From NCBI GenBank assembly GCA_046351215.1, contig JAXLYX010000007.1, positions 558,001 to 622,000 on the forward strand: a stretch of 64,000 bases of DNA, in the 5' to 3' direction. Under the pieces are notes generated by a model, which worked only from the letters and a program-made list of their open reading frames with translations, made no database searches and was not told where the DNA came from. The DNA is from JAXLYX01 sp046351215. Lineage in GTDB: Bacteria > Myxococcota_A > Polyangia > Polyangiales > Houyiibacteriaceae. Positions 20,659 through 29,483 of this stretch are shown here, piece after piece (within the stretch, counting starts at the first letter, position 1; each line of letters opens with the position of its first letter). The position numbers and the translations under genes were made by a program.

Positions 20659-22512
20659 TCAGCTGTCGAGACGACGCGGCGCGTCGAAGAGAGCCCAGCG
20701 CGCGTCGTCCTCGCGGCGGACGCGCACGCGGGCCGCGTACGCACCCGGCTCGCCGGAGAGCGCTTCGACGAGCTCGCCCTGCGTGAGATAGAAGGCGTCT
20801 TCGGCCGCATCGAGCACGGCGGCGTCGACGAGACGCCGACCGACCTCGAGCGCCGCGTCGCGTAACAGACGCATGGAGACGGCGAGCGCCTCGGCCAGCT
20901 TGCCCTTGGACGCGACGATCCGGTCGAGCGCGACCCCGAGCGACGAGGCGATGCCGGCCCGTGCCGCGGACATCGGATGGCGACGTGCCATCGCGAGCAC
21001 GTGGCGCATCGCCTCCCACCGGGCCTGTTCGAGAGCGTCCGCGCGTCGGCGAGGGCTCGAGCGCAGGGCGCGCGCGAGCGATTCGTCGGAGGATCCGAAG
21101 CAGTCGGGGACGATGTCGATGCCGAGCGGACGGAGATCCGCGAGGTCCTTGCGGACCGCATCCCATTTGCGCGCGATCGGAACCGGGAGCGCCGCGCGGA
21201 CGTCGGAGGCGCCGAGGTACGGTGACGCGCGTCGCGCGAGGTCCGAGAGCTCGGACAGGGCGCGCAGGCGCTGACGCGTGTTCTTCGGCGTCGAGAGCGC
21301 GGGGTAGACCTCGCGCGGCAGGGGCCCCACGGACTCCTCGAGCGCGACGACGACGCGACGCGTCGACTCGCGGCACTCGTCGAGGCGACCGAAGGCCTCC
21401 GCGACCACGGCATGCCGCGCATCGAGCGCCGCGAGCAGGCTGTCGTCGTGCAGGCTCCGCAGGTCCACGGCACCGAGCTCCGTCAGCTTCCCGGGCAGGC
21501 GGCGCAGGAGCTCCTGGTCCGCGGCGATCGCACGCGCGGCCTCGAAGGCCACGCGGCCGGCGGTGCGGGCCGCCGTCGGGAGCGGGCCGACCTCGCCGCC
21601 GAGCAGCTTGCCGGGCACGTCGAGGCGTCGGTAGGGCCGGGCGTAGATGCGCTTCACGGTCGAGCCCGGGACGCGCGCTCCCGTCGAGAGGCCGCGATCG
21701 AGCGCATCGACGGCGAGCGGAGCGACCGTGCCCTCGTCGGCCGCGACGAGCGCGACACGCCGGTAGTGACCGGAGACGAACCGGAGCTCGAGGCGTTCCG
21801 GGCGGACCCCGGCGACCGCGGGCCGGCCCCCGTGCGTCGCCCAGTCGATGCGGACGGGCCGTCGCAGCGCGAGCTGCACGCGGTCGACCAGATCCGCGAC
21901 CTGCTCGGCGACGCGGGCCTCCATTCCGTCTCCGACCTCGACCACCCGTCCGCTGCGCCGATCGATGCGCCACGGGCGCGAGGCCCCGAGGGGGAGCACG
22001 CCGAGCACGTCCGGATCGCCGTTCGCGGGATCGGTGCTCGTGGCGAGGCCGCCGGACGCCGCGTCGCAGGCGAGCACGCGGAGCGGGAGACCCGCGGCAC
22101 GCCCGGAGAGCGCGCTGCGGAGGGCCTCGCCCGCGAAGGCCTCGAGGAAGGTCCCGAGCGCCGGATCGTCCGCGCTCGTGACGTCGTCGAGCGGAGGGAG
22201 GAGCTCCGCGAGCCGGCTCGCGATGCCCTGCGTCGCGCAGAGGGGACGGAGCCGCACGGCGCCGTGCCTCGAGACGAGCTCGGCGACGGCGCGGCGCACC
22301 TCGTGCTCGCGTCCGTCGGACGCGAGACGGAGGAGGTAGCCGGGCACGAGCGGAATCGTCGCGCCGACGAGCAACGCGAGGTCGCGGCCTTCCTCGCCGA
22401 GCTCGGTCGCCAACGTCGCGTCGAGCGTCGTGAGCGAAAGGGTCCGCGCTGCCTCGCCTGCGAAAGCCTCGGTGCTTCGTTCGTCCGACGTCACGTGCCC
22501 CCGCCCGTCCAC
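20659..22512 (-). CDS. degenerate PEP synthase/PPDK-like protein without phosphohistidine domain
   Basis: The protein has 617 residues; the start is a GTG, with a second possible GTG six codons later. The first 250 residues follow the ATP-grasp domain of PEP synthase, PPDK and rifampicin phosphotransferase in weakened form: a LVGATIPLVPGYLLR start, DAASGGLATSTDPANGDPD where active enzymes have an ASGVxFTxDPxTG-like stretch, and PVRIDWATHGGRPAVAGVRP where they have DIEWA...QARP. The VRSSATAED stretch is not preserved (VRLRPLCATQG). Near the C-terminus, EVGRRLVDAAVLDAAEDAFYL resembles the linker before the swivelling His domain, but the protein ends soon after and no phosphohistidine SH motif is present. 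It is probably a pseudoenzyme; function unknown. Confidence 0.65.
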   Translation of the reverse strand: MDGRGHVTSDERSTEAFAGEAARTLSLTTLDATLATELGEEGRDLALLVGATIPLVPGYLLRLASDGREHEVRRAVAELVSRHGAVRLRPLCATQGIASRLAELLPPLDDVTSADDPALGTFLEAFAGEALRSALSGRAAGLPLRVLACDAASGGLATSTDPANGDPDVLGVLPLGASRPWRIDRRSGRVVEVGDGMEARVAEQVADLVDRVQLALRRPVRIDWATHGGRPAVAGVRPERLELRFVSGHYRRVALVAADEGTVAPLAVDALDRGLSTGARVPGSTVKRIYARPYRRLDVPGKLLGGEVGPLPTAARTAGRVAFEAARAIAADQELLRRLPGKLTELGAVDLRSLHDDSLLAALDARHAVVAEAFGRLDECRESTRRVVVALEESVGPLPREVYPALSTPKNTRQRLRALSELSDLARRASPYLGASDVRAALPVPIARKWDAVRKDLADLRPLGIDIVPDCFGSSDESLARALRSSPRRRADALEQARWEAMRHVLAMARRHPMSAARAGIASSLGVALDRIVASKGKLAEALAVSMRLLRDAALEVGRRLVDAAVLDAAEDAFYLTQGELVEALSGEPGAYAARVRVRREDDARWALFDAPRRLDS

Positions 22513-22583
22513 GGCTCGTCACGCTCCCCGAGCGTCCGAGGTCCGCGTGCGCAGCCTAGCAGGCGCCGACGGCGTGACGGAGC

Positions 22584-22622
22584 CCGAAAAAGCGAAGAGC
22601 GCTCGCGGTGTCGCGAACGCTC
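22584..22622 (-). terminator. terminator of tRNA-Val(CAC)
   Basis: On the minus strand an 11-base-pair stem (22622-22612 with 22607-22597, one G-T pair) and 4-base loop begin 9 bases after the tRNA. They are followed by TTCGCTTTTT. Confidence 0.85.
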
Positions 22623-22630
22623 TTTCGGGG

Positions 22631-22702
22631 TGGGCGATGCAGGATTTGAACCTGCGACGTCCTCCGTGTGAAGAAGGCACTCTACCCCTGAGTTAATCGC
22701 CC
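22631..22702 (-). tRNA. tRNA-Val (anticodon CAC)
   Basis: A 72-base cloverleaf was folded by eye. It has acceptor GGGCGAT/ATCGCCC, D arm ACTC...GAGT and anticodon stem CCTTC/GGAGG with loop TTCACAC. The T arm is GCAGG TTCAAAT CCTGC and the discriminator is A. The anticodon CAC reads GUG, an abundant valine codon in this GC-rich genome. The 3' CCA is not encoded. Confidence 0.95.
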
Positions 22703-22715
22703 TGTCGGGGGCCAC

Positions 22716-22744
22716 CTTATAGCCCCGCGTGTGCTGCCACGCAA
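22716..22744 (-). promoter_or_regulatory. promoter of tRNA-Val(CAC)
   Basis: TTGCGT (22744-22739), 17 bases and TATAAG (22721-22716). The -10 ends 13 bases before the mature tRNA 5' end. The -35 lies just inside the 22755 side gap after the S1-domain gene. Confidence 0.7.
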
Positions 22745-22754
22745 GCGAGTTCGA

Positions 22755-24776
22755 CTACTTGCCGAGCTTCGCGCGAAGCAGATCGCCGAAGGTGCCGAAG
22801 CCCTTCTGCGAGACTTCCTTCTTGTACTCGCGGACGGCGTTGCGCTCCTCGTCGACGAGCTTCGCCTTCACCGAGCAGCGCAGGCCGCCGTCGCGATCCG
22901 TGCCGACGACCTTGACCTCGAGCTTCGAGCCCGGGCCGATGGGCGCCTGCTTGCGGCTGCGGTCGCCGCCCTGACGGTCGCCGCCGCCCTGATCGCCGAG
23001 CTCGCGGTTCGGGATGTAGCCGCGGCCGCGACGGCCAGCGACGCCCTCGACGTGCACGAGCAGGCCGTGGTGCTCGACCTTCTCGACGACGACGGTGACG
23101 AGCTGGCCGGGCTTCGGCGCGCGCCCCACCGAGAGCTCGAGGCTCCCGCTCTCGAGGGCCTCCGCATCCGCGCCGGAGAGACGCGAGAGCGAGATCCGTC
23201 GCTGCCCGCGATCGACGCGCTCGACGAGCACGGCGATCTCCTCGCCGTCCTTCAGCACCTGGTTCGCGTGGGTGAGGTTCTTCCCGCCGAGCTCCGAGAT
23301 GTGGAGCATGCCTTCGACGCCCGGGGCGAGCTCGACGAACGCGCCGAACTCGGCCGTGCGGACGACCTTGCCCTTCTGCGCGTGACCCTCGCGGAGGATC
23401 TCCGCGTGCGTCTCCCAGGGATCCTGCTGACACGCGCGGATCGAGAGCGAGACGCGGCCATGACGATCCTTGCGGGTCGAGGGCTGGACGCGGAGGACCT
23501 GCACCTCGACCTCGTCGCCGCGCTTGCCCGCGTCCTGCGGACGCACGCCGCGGCTCCACGAGACCTCGGAGAGGTGGACGAGACCGTCGAGCCCGCCGCC
23601 GAGATCGACGAGCAGACCGTAGTCGCGCACGTCGAGGATGCGGCCCTTCATGCGCTCGCCGATCTTGAGCGCCTTCATGCGCTCGCGCGCGTGCTTGCGC
23701 TGCTCGCGCTCGAGGATCGTACGGCGGCTGACGACGATGCTCTTGCCGCCCTTGCTCGGCGGGATCGTGAACTCGAACTTGCGGCCGACGAACGCGGTCG
23801 GATCGTCGATGCCCTCGAGGGACATGCCGCTCGCCGGGCAGAACGCGCGGACGCCGGCGACGATCACGTCGAAGCCGCCGCGGTTGAAGCCGAAGACCAC
23901 GCCCTGGACGCGGCGACGGGCCTCCTGGGCCTCCTTGAGCGACTGCTTCGCCTTCGGGCGATCGATGCGGCGGTTGATGATCGCCGCGTGTCCGCTCTCG
24001 GACACCGAGCCGATGCGGCCCCGGAAGACCTCGCCGACCTGCGGGGGCTCGGCCGCGGGCGCCTCGATGGACGGCGTCGCCGCCTCCTCGTGCTCCTCGG
24101 TCTCCTCGTGCTCCGGCTCTTCGTGGGCCTCGCCCTCGGGAGCCACGGCGCCCTCTTCGGCGTGCGCCTCGGCGAGGACGGCGGCGTGCGCCTCCTCGTG
24201 CGCCTCCGCGTGCTCGGCCTCGGCCGCGTGGGCTTCCTCTTGCGCCTCGCCCGCCGGGGCACCGGCCTCGGCCGCGGCCTCCGCCGGAGCGGCCTCCGGG
24301 AGCGGCTCGATCTCGCGCGGCTCGAGCACGTCGACGATGGCGAGCGCCTTGCCGAAGAGGTCGATCACGGCAGCGCCGTCCTCGACGCGCTGCACGACGC
24401 CCGCGACGATCTCGCCGGCCGTGAACGGATGCTTCTTGCCCTGCTGGCCCTCGAACCACCGGCCGAACGGCGCGTGCGAGGCGGGCTTGGCCGGCGCGGG
24501 CTGACCGCCCTCGGCCGCGGCCTCTCCGGCGCCCTTCTTCTTCTTGCGACGACGACGGCGCTTCTTCTTCGCGGGCTGGCCCTCGCCGCCGGCTTCGGCT
24601 CCCTGGCCCTCGCCTTCCGAGTCGTCGCCTTCGCCCTCGTCGCCCTCGTCGCCTTCGTCGCCTTCGACGTTCGGCTCGACAGCGTTCGCGGCCACGACCT
24701 CGGTGGCGGCCGTCTTCGGCGTCTCGGCGTCGGTCGACGCCTCGGCTTCGGACTTGTTCGGATCGTTCTCGCTCAT
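22755..24776 (-). CDS. S1 RNA-binding domain protein (ribosomal protein S1-like) with acidic, basic and His-rich inserts
   Basis: The protein has 673 residues. The N-terminal 85 are disordered: an acidic repeat (GDEGDEGDEGEGDDSEGEG) followed by a Lys/Arg block (KKKRRRRRRKKKKG). At least four and perhaps six S1 modules follow. The clearest are GERMKGRILDVRDYGLLVDL...LVHLSEVSWSR and KGKVVRTAEFGAFVELAPGVEGMLHISEL, then PGQLVTVVVEKVEHHGLLVHV near the end. A Glu/Ala/His-rich spacer of about 80 residues separates the first two modules. S1 modules bind RNA during translation or decay. Whether this is the main ribosomal S1 or a paralogue cannot be told; the unusual N-terminus argues for a specialised paralogue. 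Confidence 0.85.
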   Translation of the reverse strand: MSENDPNKSEAEASTDAETPKTAATEVVAANAVEPNVEGDEGDEGDEGEGDDSEGEGQGAEAGGEGQPAKKKRRRRRKKKKGAGEAAAEGGQPAPAKPASHAPFGRWFEGQQGKKHPFTAGEIVAGVVQRVEDGAAVIDLFGKALAIVDVLEPREIEPLPEAAPAEAAAEAGAPAGEAQEEAHAAEAEHAEAHEEAHAAVLAEAHAEEGAVAPEGEAHEEPEHEETEEHEEAATPSIEAPAAEPPQVGEVFRGRIGSVSESGHAAIINRRIDRPKAKQSLKEAQEARRRVQGVVFGFNRGGFDVIVAGVRAFCPASGMSLEGIDDPTAFVGRKFEFTIPPSKGGKSIVVSRRTILEREQRKHARERMKALKIGERMKGRILDVRDYGLLVDLGGGLDGLVHLSEVSWSRGVRPQDAGKRGDEVEVQVLRVQPSTRKDRHGRVSLSIRACQQDPWETHAEILREGHAQKGKVVRTAEFGAFVELAPGVEGMLHISELGGKNLTHANQVLKDGEEIAVLVERVDRGQRRISLSRLSGADAEALESGSLELSVGRAPKPGQLVTVVVEKVEHHGLLVHVEGVAGRRGRGYIPNRELGDQGGGDRQGGDRSRKQAPIGPGSKLEVKVVGTDRDGGLRCSVKAKLVDEERNAVREYKKEVSQKGFGTFGDLLRAKLGK

Positions 24777-24874
24777 GACCAGGAACCTCGCGATGACGCG
24801 AATCGCGCTCTCGTTTGCCGACTGCGAACCCCGAGGGCTCGACCACGTCCCGTTCCGCGGAGATCGGGCGCGCC

Positions 24875-24903
24875 AGCCTAGGTTTTCCCTTTCATCCAGT
24901 CAA
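24875..24903 (-). promoter_or_regulatory. promoter of the S1-domain gene
   Basis: TTGACT (24903-24898), 17 bases and TAGGCT (24880-24875). About 90 bases of leader precede the ATG at 24776, long enough for post-transcriptional control. Confidence 0.65.
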
Positions 24904-24942
24904 GGCGCGGAGACCGCACGGGAATCGCGCTGCATCCAGCTT

Positions 24943-24971
24943 TTGACCGGCGGTGCCCGGCCGGCGATAAT
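24943..24971 (+). promoter_or_regulatory. promoter of the PilZ gene, near-leaderless
   Basis: TTGACC (24943-24948), 17 bases and GATAAT (24966-24971). The ATG at 24981 follows only 9 bases later, so the transcript would carry at most 2-4 bases of leader and no ribosome binding site. Confidence 0.75.
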
Positions 24972-24980
24972 TCGCCGGAC

Positions 24981-25388
24981 ATGCCGGAGCAGCCCTCAGA
25001 GCGCCGAGAGAACGCGCGAGCCCCGATCGAGCTGAAGGTCGAGTACAAGCGGCTCAACTCGTTCTTCGCCGACTACACGCGCAACATCAGCCGCGGAGGG
25101 ACCTTCATCAAGACGGGCAAGCCCCTCAAGATCGGCACCGAGTTCATGTTCAAGCTCTTCGTGCCCCGACTGGCCGAGCCGCTCGCCCTGCGCGGCAAGG
25201 TCCAGTGGATCGTCACGGAGCAGGAGGCCACGGAGGACCAGGAGGCCGGGATGGGGATCGGCTTCGTCTACGCCTCCGAAGCGGAGCGCTCGCGCATCGA
25301 GGCGATCGTGGAGGACCTGATGGTCGACAGCCTCGGCCCCGTCATCTACGAGAAGCTGATGGGCAAGGCGCCCCGGGCCAAGGCGTGA
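24981..25388 (+). CDS. PilZ domain protein (possible c-di-GMP effector)
   Basis: The 135-residue protein consists almost wholly of a PilZ domain. RRENARAPIELKVEY holds the N-terminal R-rich part. DYTRNISRGGTFIKT corresponds to the (D/N)xSxxG motif, in the form NISRGG found in the myxobacterial PilZ subfamily. The rest is the beta-barrel and a C-terminal helix. Such proteins bind c-di-GMP or act as partner-binding adaptors. It overlaps the next gene by GTGA. The ATG is only 9 bases from a good -10 box. Confidence 0.9.
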   Translation: MPEQPSERRENARAPIELKVEYKRLNSFFADYTRNISRGGTFIKTGKPLKIGTEFMFKLFVPRLAEPLALRGKVQWIVTEQEATEDQEAGMGIGFVYASEAERSRIEAIVEDLMVDSLGPVIYEKLMGKAPRAKA

Positions 25389-26611
25389 GGCCACGGCGAC
25401 GGGCCGCCCTCCTCGCCCTCGCCGGCTCGCTCGTCGCCGGGACCGCATCCGCCGTCCCGCCCCCCTCGCCCGCCGCGCTCCCCGAAGCCTACGACGAGCG
25501 GCTCGTGCTGCGTGTCGACGCCTCCCTCGAGGGCGTCTTCCGGAACGCGCTCTACGAGACGAGCAACCTCGTCATGCGCGGACCGAAGGACGAAGCCGGC
25601 CTCTACGAGGACGGCTCGGCCACCGCGGAGCGCTTCCGCGCGCTCGCTCGGCAGAGCGCCGGCGTGTTCGTCCTGCGGGACGCCCTCTTCAGCCAGCCCG
25701 ACCATCCGTTCGAGCAGGCTCCGTTCGCGCCGATGCTCCCGCCCTCCTTCGTCACGGTCGCGGTCGCGGAGTGCCGGGCGGGTCGAACCGTGGAGCCCGT
25801 CGCCGTCCCGGAGGGCGAGGACGCGGGGTGGTCGGCCCTCGACGCGGGGACGGCGTTCGGCTCGTTCCCGCCGAGCCCGCGGCTCCTCGGAGAGGCCACC
25901 CGGCCGGTCGAGGGAGCGAGCCCCGGTGACGCCTCCCGCACGAGGAACGCCCGCGCGACGCTCGTGCGCCTCGCCAGCGACACCCGTGCCCTCGCCGCCG
26001 CCTGCGCGCAGGGACCGCGCACGGTGGCCGCGCGCGGCGCCGAGCGCATCGCGGAGGCCGACGAGCGCTACTTCGACGCCGCGCTGCGCCGCACGCGCTT
26101 CGTCCCCATCTCCGTCGCGAACCCGAACGCCCACGAGATCGAGGACGAGGGCAAGGGCTTCGTCGTCGCCGGACGTGCGCTCGAGGCGCGGGACGTGCGG
26201 ACCGCGCGGAACGCCGTGCTCCGTCGACGGCTCGCGGCGGGCCCGCTCGCGATCGAGCGCTTCGATCTCTCGAAGCCCGCGGAGCGGCGGCTCGCGCTGC
26301 ACCTGCTCGCGGACCTCGTGCCGCGGGGCTCGCGCGGCCCGGACGTCTGGCTCTGGGTGAACGGCGGCCTCGACGCGCGGGGCATCGGGGGTCGGGACGC
26401 CCTGCCCTTCGTTCCCGCGTTCCTCGACGCGCTCGCCCGCGCCCCCGTCGCACGGGGCCGGGTCCGCCTCCTCTCGAAGCCCCACGTCGAGCTCCCGTCG
26501 GACGGTGCGCGAGCCGCCCTCGACGCCGCCGTCGAGCGTCATCGCGCGCTCGGGATGCCGGTGTCGCTGAACCTCGGGGGCCGAGCCCTGCTCCGCCGGC
26601 TCGGTCGTTGA
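25385..26611 (+). CDS. exported protein of unknown function
   Basis: The 408-residue protein starts at a GTG that overlaps the PilZ stop (GTGA). The N-terminus RPRRRAALLALAGSLVAGTASA is a clear Sec signal peptide with an ASA-type cleavage site. The mature part is rich in Ala/Arg, has few Cys and no recognised catalytic motif. A short ordered stretch near the end (DVWLWVNGGLDARGIGGRD) looks like an enzyme or lipase-like fold strand, but this is not enough to name it. Co-expression with PilZ is likely. Confidence 0.75.
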   Translation: MRPRRRAALLALAGSLVAGTASAVPPPSPAALPEAYDERLVLRVDASLEGVFRNALYETSNLVMRGPKDEAGLYEDGSATAERFRALARQSAGVFVLRDALFSQPDHPFEQAPFAPMLPPSFVTVAVAECRAGRTVEPVAVPEGEDAGWSALDAGTAFGSFPPSPRLLGEATRPVEGASPGDASRTRNARATLVRLASDTRALAAACAQGPRTVAARGAERIAEADERYFDAALRRTRFVPISVANPNAHEIEDEGKGFVVAGRALEARDVRTARNAVLRRRLAAGPLAIERFDLSKPAERRLALHLLADLVPRGSRGPDVWLWVNGGLDARGIGGRDALPFVPAFLDALARAPVARGRVRLLSKPHVELPSDGARAALDAAVERHRALGMPVSLNLGGRALLRRLGR

Positions 26612-26636
26612 CACTGCCCCCCATCCGGGGTACCTC
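26608..26636 (+). promoter_or_regulatory. promoter of prfB
   Basis: TTGACA (26608-26613) is a perfect -35 box and contains the TGA stop of the preceding gene. After 17 bases comes TACCTC (26631-26636). The prfB ATG is at 26666 with GGAG 8 bases before it. Confidence 0.75.
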
Positions 26637-26665
26637 CCCGCACCCCGATTCCCGGAGCCTTTCCG

Positions 26666-27827
26666 ATGTCCATGACCCTGGGCGAGTGCCGCGAGAAGCT
26701 GGCCGACCTCGCACAGCGCCTCGATGCGCTGGGGAGGTATCTTTGACCTCGACGGTCTTCGACACTCCCTCGATCGCCTGACGAACCTGACGCTCGCGCC
26801 CGGCTTCTGGGACGACCAGAAGCGAGCGCAGAAGCTCATGCGCGAGCGCGCCTCCGTCGAGGAGACCCTCGTCGGCTTCGAGAAGCTCGTCCGCGAGGTG
26901 AAGGACCTCGAGGACCTGCTCGACATGGCATCGGAAGCGAAGGACGACTCCCTCGTCGACGAGGTCAGCGCGCAGCTGGCCCCGACCGAGGAGCGCGTCC
27001 GGAAGCTCGAGCTGAAGCGGATGCTCTCGGACGCGACGGACGACAACGACGCGATCGTCACCATCGCGCCCGGCGCGGGCGGCGTCGATGCCCAGGACTG
27101 GGCGGAGATGGTGCTCCGGATGTACCTCCGCTACTGCGAAGCCCACGGCTTCAAGGTGGACATCATCAGCCGTCAGCCCGGCGACGAGGCGGGCATCAAG
27201 GACGCGTCCTTCATCGTGCGCGGCCCCTACGCGTACGGGTACCTGCGCGCCGAGAACGGCGTCCACCGCCTGATCCGCATCTCGCCCTTCGACGCGAACC
27301 AGCGTCGGCACACGGCGTTCGCCGCCGTCTCCGTCGTCCCCGACCTCGACGACGACGTGACGCTCGACGGCATCCAGATCAAGGACGAGGACCTCGAGGT
27401 CCAGACGATGCGCTCCGGCGGCGCCGGCGGTCAGCACGTCAACCGGACCGAGTCCGCGATCCGCATCCGGCACATCCCGACCGGCTTCGTCGTGCGCTGC
27501 GACAGCGAGCGCTCGCAGCACCAGAACCGCGACACCGCGATGAAGATGCTGCGCGGCATGCTCTACGAGAAGACGCGCGCCGAGAAGGAAGCGGAGTTCG
27601 CGGAGGCCTTCGTCGGCGACAAGAACCAGATCGCCTTCGGCTCCCAGGTCCGCACCTACACGCTCCAGCCCTACACGATGGTCAAGGACGAGCGGACCGA
27701 CTTCAAGTCGAGCCAGGCGGAGGCCGTGCTCGACGGCGACCTGGACGCGTTCATCGAGAGCTACCTCATGATGAAGGCGAACCAGAAGCAGAAGAAGCAG
27801 AAGCAGGACGACTCGGACGACGCCTGA
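26666..27827 (+). CDS. prfB: peptide chain release factor 2 with programmed +1 frameshift
   Basis: RF2 releases peptides at UGA and UAA. Frame 0 starts at the ATG at 26666 and reaches an in-frame TGA at 26744-26746 (codon 27). It is preceded by GGGGAGGTATCTTTGAC, the classical site: SD-like GGAGG, then CTT TGA C. A +1 shift continues at GAC (26745) for 360 more residues, giving about 386. The main frame has the SPF stop-codon recognition motif (RISPFDANQ) and the GGQ motif (GGAGGQHVN). The shift lets RF2 sense its own level at UGA. lysS follows after 9 bases, the same order as in E. coli. Confidence 0.96.
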
Positions 27828-27836
27828 GGAGCATCC

Positions 27837-29483
27837 ATGGCCAGCGAGGAAGAGCTGAAGGGCGTTCGTCGCGCCAAGATCGAGAAGCTGAAGGAGCACG
27901 GCTCGGCCGGCTTCCCGAATCGCCTGCGCGCCACGCAGGACGACCTCGCGGCGCGGCGCGCGAGCTTCGTGCGTCACGCGCTCGAGGCGAAGCGGGCGAA
28001 GGACGCGGACGCGGTCGCCGACATCCCGAGCGAGGACCAGCTCGCGCCCGACGCCGCGCACGTGCCGCTCTTCGGCCGCGTCGTCGCCAAGCGCGGCCCC
28101 TTCGTCGTGATCCGTACGCCCGACGGCGACGCGCAGGCGCTCGTCCGCCCGGAGAACCTCCCCGAGGCCGATCGCGAGTCCCTCGCGCTCATCGATCTCG
28201 CCGACCACGTCCACGTCGAGGGCCCCGTCATCAAGACGCGCACCCTCGAGCTCGCCGTCCTCGCGAAGCGCTACCAGCACGTCGGCAAGGCCCTGCTCCC
28301 TCCGCCCGAGAAGTGGAAGGGCCTCACGGACGTCGAGAAGCGCTACCGCGAGCGCTACGTCGACCTCTTCGCGAATCCCGACGTCGCGCGGATCTTCCGC
28401 GCGCGCTCGACGCTCGTGAAGACGATCCGTGGATTCCTCGACGAGCGGGACTTCCTCGAGGTCGAGACCCCGCTGCTCCACCAGGTGCGCGGCGGCGCGA
28501 CGGCGAAGCCGTTCACGACGCACCACAACGCCCTCGACCTCTCGCTCTACCTCCGCATCGCGCCGGAGCTGTACCTGAAGCGCCTCCTCGTCGGGGGCTT
28601 CGACCGCGTCTACGAGATCGGTCGTTGCTTCCGCAACGAAGGCATCAGCACCCGCCACAACCCGGAGTTCACGCTCCTCGAGTTCTACATGGCGTACGCG
28701 ACGGTCGACGATCTGCTCGACCTCGCGGAGCCCATGCTGCGCGCCGTCGACGAGGCGGTCCGCTCGGACCTCGTCCGCCACGGCGCCGAGGACCCGGCCG
28801 CCGCCCGGCCCTTCGATCTCGAGGCGCCGTTCGCCCGCGTCACGCTCCGCCAGTCGATCCTCGATCGCCTCGAGCGGTCGCGGCAGGGCACGCTGCCGCC
28901 GACGCCGTGGGCGGACCTCGTCGATCGCGAGGCACTCTACGACTCGCCCGCGAAGCTCGACGTCGCCTTCCAGGCGATGATCGGCAAGGCGGACCCGGTG
29001 CTGCGGAAGCAGCTCGCGGCCCATCGCAACCACGGGGAGCGTCTCTTCCTGCTCTACGAGCTCCTCGCCGAGCCGCACCTCGTCGACCTCTACCGCACCG
29101 CCGACGGCTCGAAGTCCGTCCCCGTCTTCATCACGGAGTACCCCTTCGAGGTCTCGCCGCTCGCGCGGAAGAACGACCAGGATCCCGACTTCGTCGATCG
29201 CTTCGAGCTGTTCATCGACGGCCGCGAGGTCGCGAACGCGTTCTCGGAGCTCAACGACCCCGACGATCAGGCCGCTCGCTTCCGCGCCCAGCTCGAGCGA
29301 CGCGACGTCGGCGACGAGGAGGCGATGGACTTCGACGCGGACTACATCCGCGCCCTCGAGCACGGCATGCCGCCCGCCGCGGGCTTCGGCCTCGGCATCG
29401 ACCGCATGGTCATGCTCCTCTGCCACCAGCCCTCGATCCGCGACGTCTTGCTCTTCCCGCTCCTCCGGCCGGAGGGCGGGTGA
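27837..29483 (+). CDS. lysS: lysyl-tRNA synthetase, class II
   Basis: The 548-residue protein is somewhat longer than the usual 500, mainly through extra N-terminal residues. An N-terminal OB-fold anticodon domain (GRVVAKRGPFVVIRTPDGD) precedes the class II core. Motif 2 is YEIGRCFRNEGISTRHNPEF and motif 3 is GLGIDRMVMLLC. It charges tRNA-Lys in the cytoplasm. GAGGAG upstream of the ATG at 27837 supports the start. The stop overlaps the GTG of the next gene (GTGA). Confidence 0.97.
   Translation: MASEEELKGVRRAKIEKLKEHGSAGFPNRLRATQDDLAARRASFVRHALEAKRAKDADAVADIPSEDQLAPDAAHVPLFGRVVAKRGPFVVIRTPDGDAQALVRPENLPEADRESLALIDLADHVHVEGPVIKTRTLELAVLAKRYQHVGKALLPPPEKWKGLTDVEKRYRERYVDLFANPDVARIFRARSTLVKTIRGFLDERDFLEVETPLLHQVRGGATAKPFTTHHNALDLSLYLRIAPELYLKRLLVGGFDRVYEIGRCFRNEGISTRHNPEFTLLEFYMAYATVDDLLDLAEPMLRAVDEAVRSDLVRHGAEDPAAARPFDLEAPFARVTLRQSILDRLERSRQGTLPPTPWADLVDREALYDSPAKLDVAFQAMIGKADPVLRKQLAAHRNHGERLFLLYELLAEPHLVDLYRTADGSKSVPVFITEYPFEVSPLARKNDQDPDFVDRFELFIDGREVANAFSELNDPDDQAARFRAQLERRDVGDEEAMDFDADYIRALEHGMPPAAGFGLGIDRMVMLLCHQPSIRDVLLFPLLRPEGG

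Noticed and set aside
24120..24300. Possible minisatellite in the S1-domain gene spacer (GCCTCxxCGTGCTC-like)
   Set aside because: The codons for Glu, Ala and His recur without a fixed unit, so this is amino-acid bias, not a DNA tandem repeat.
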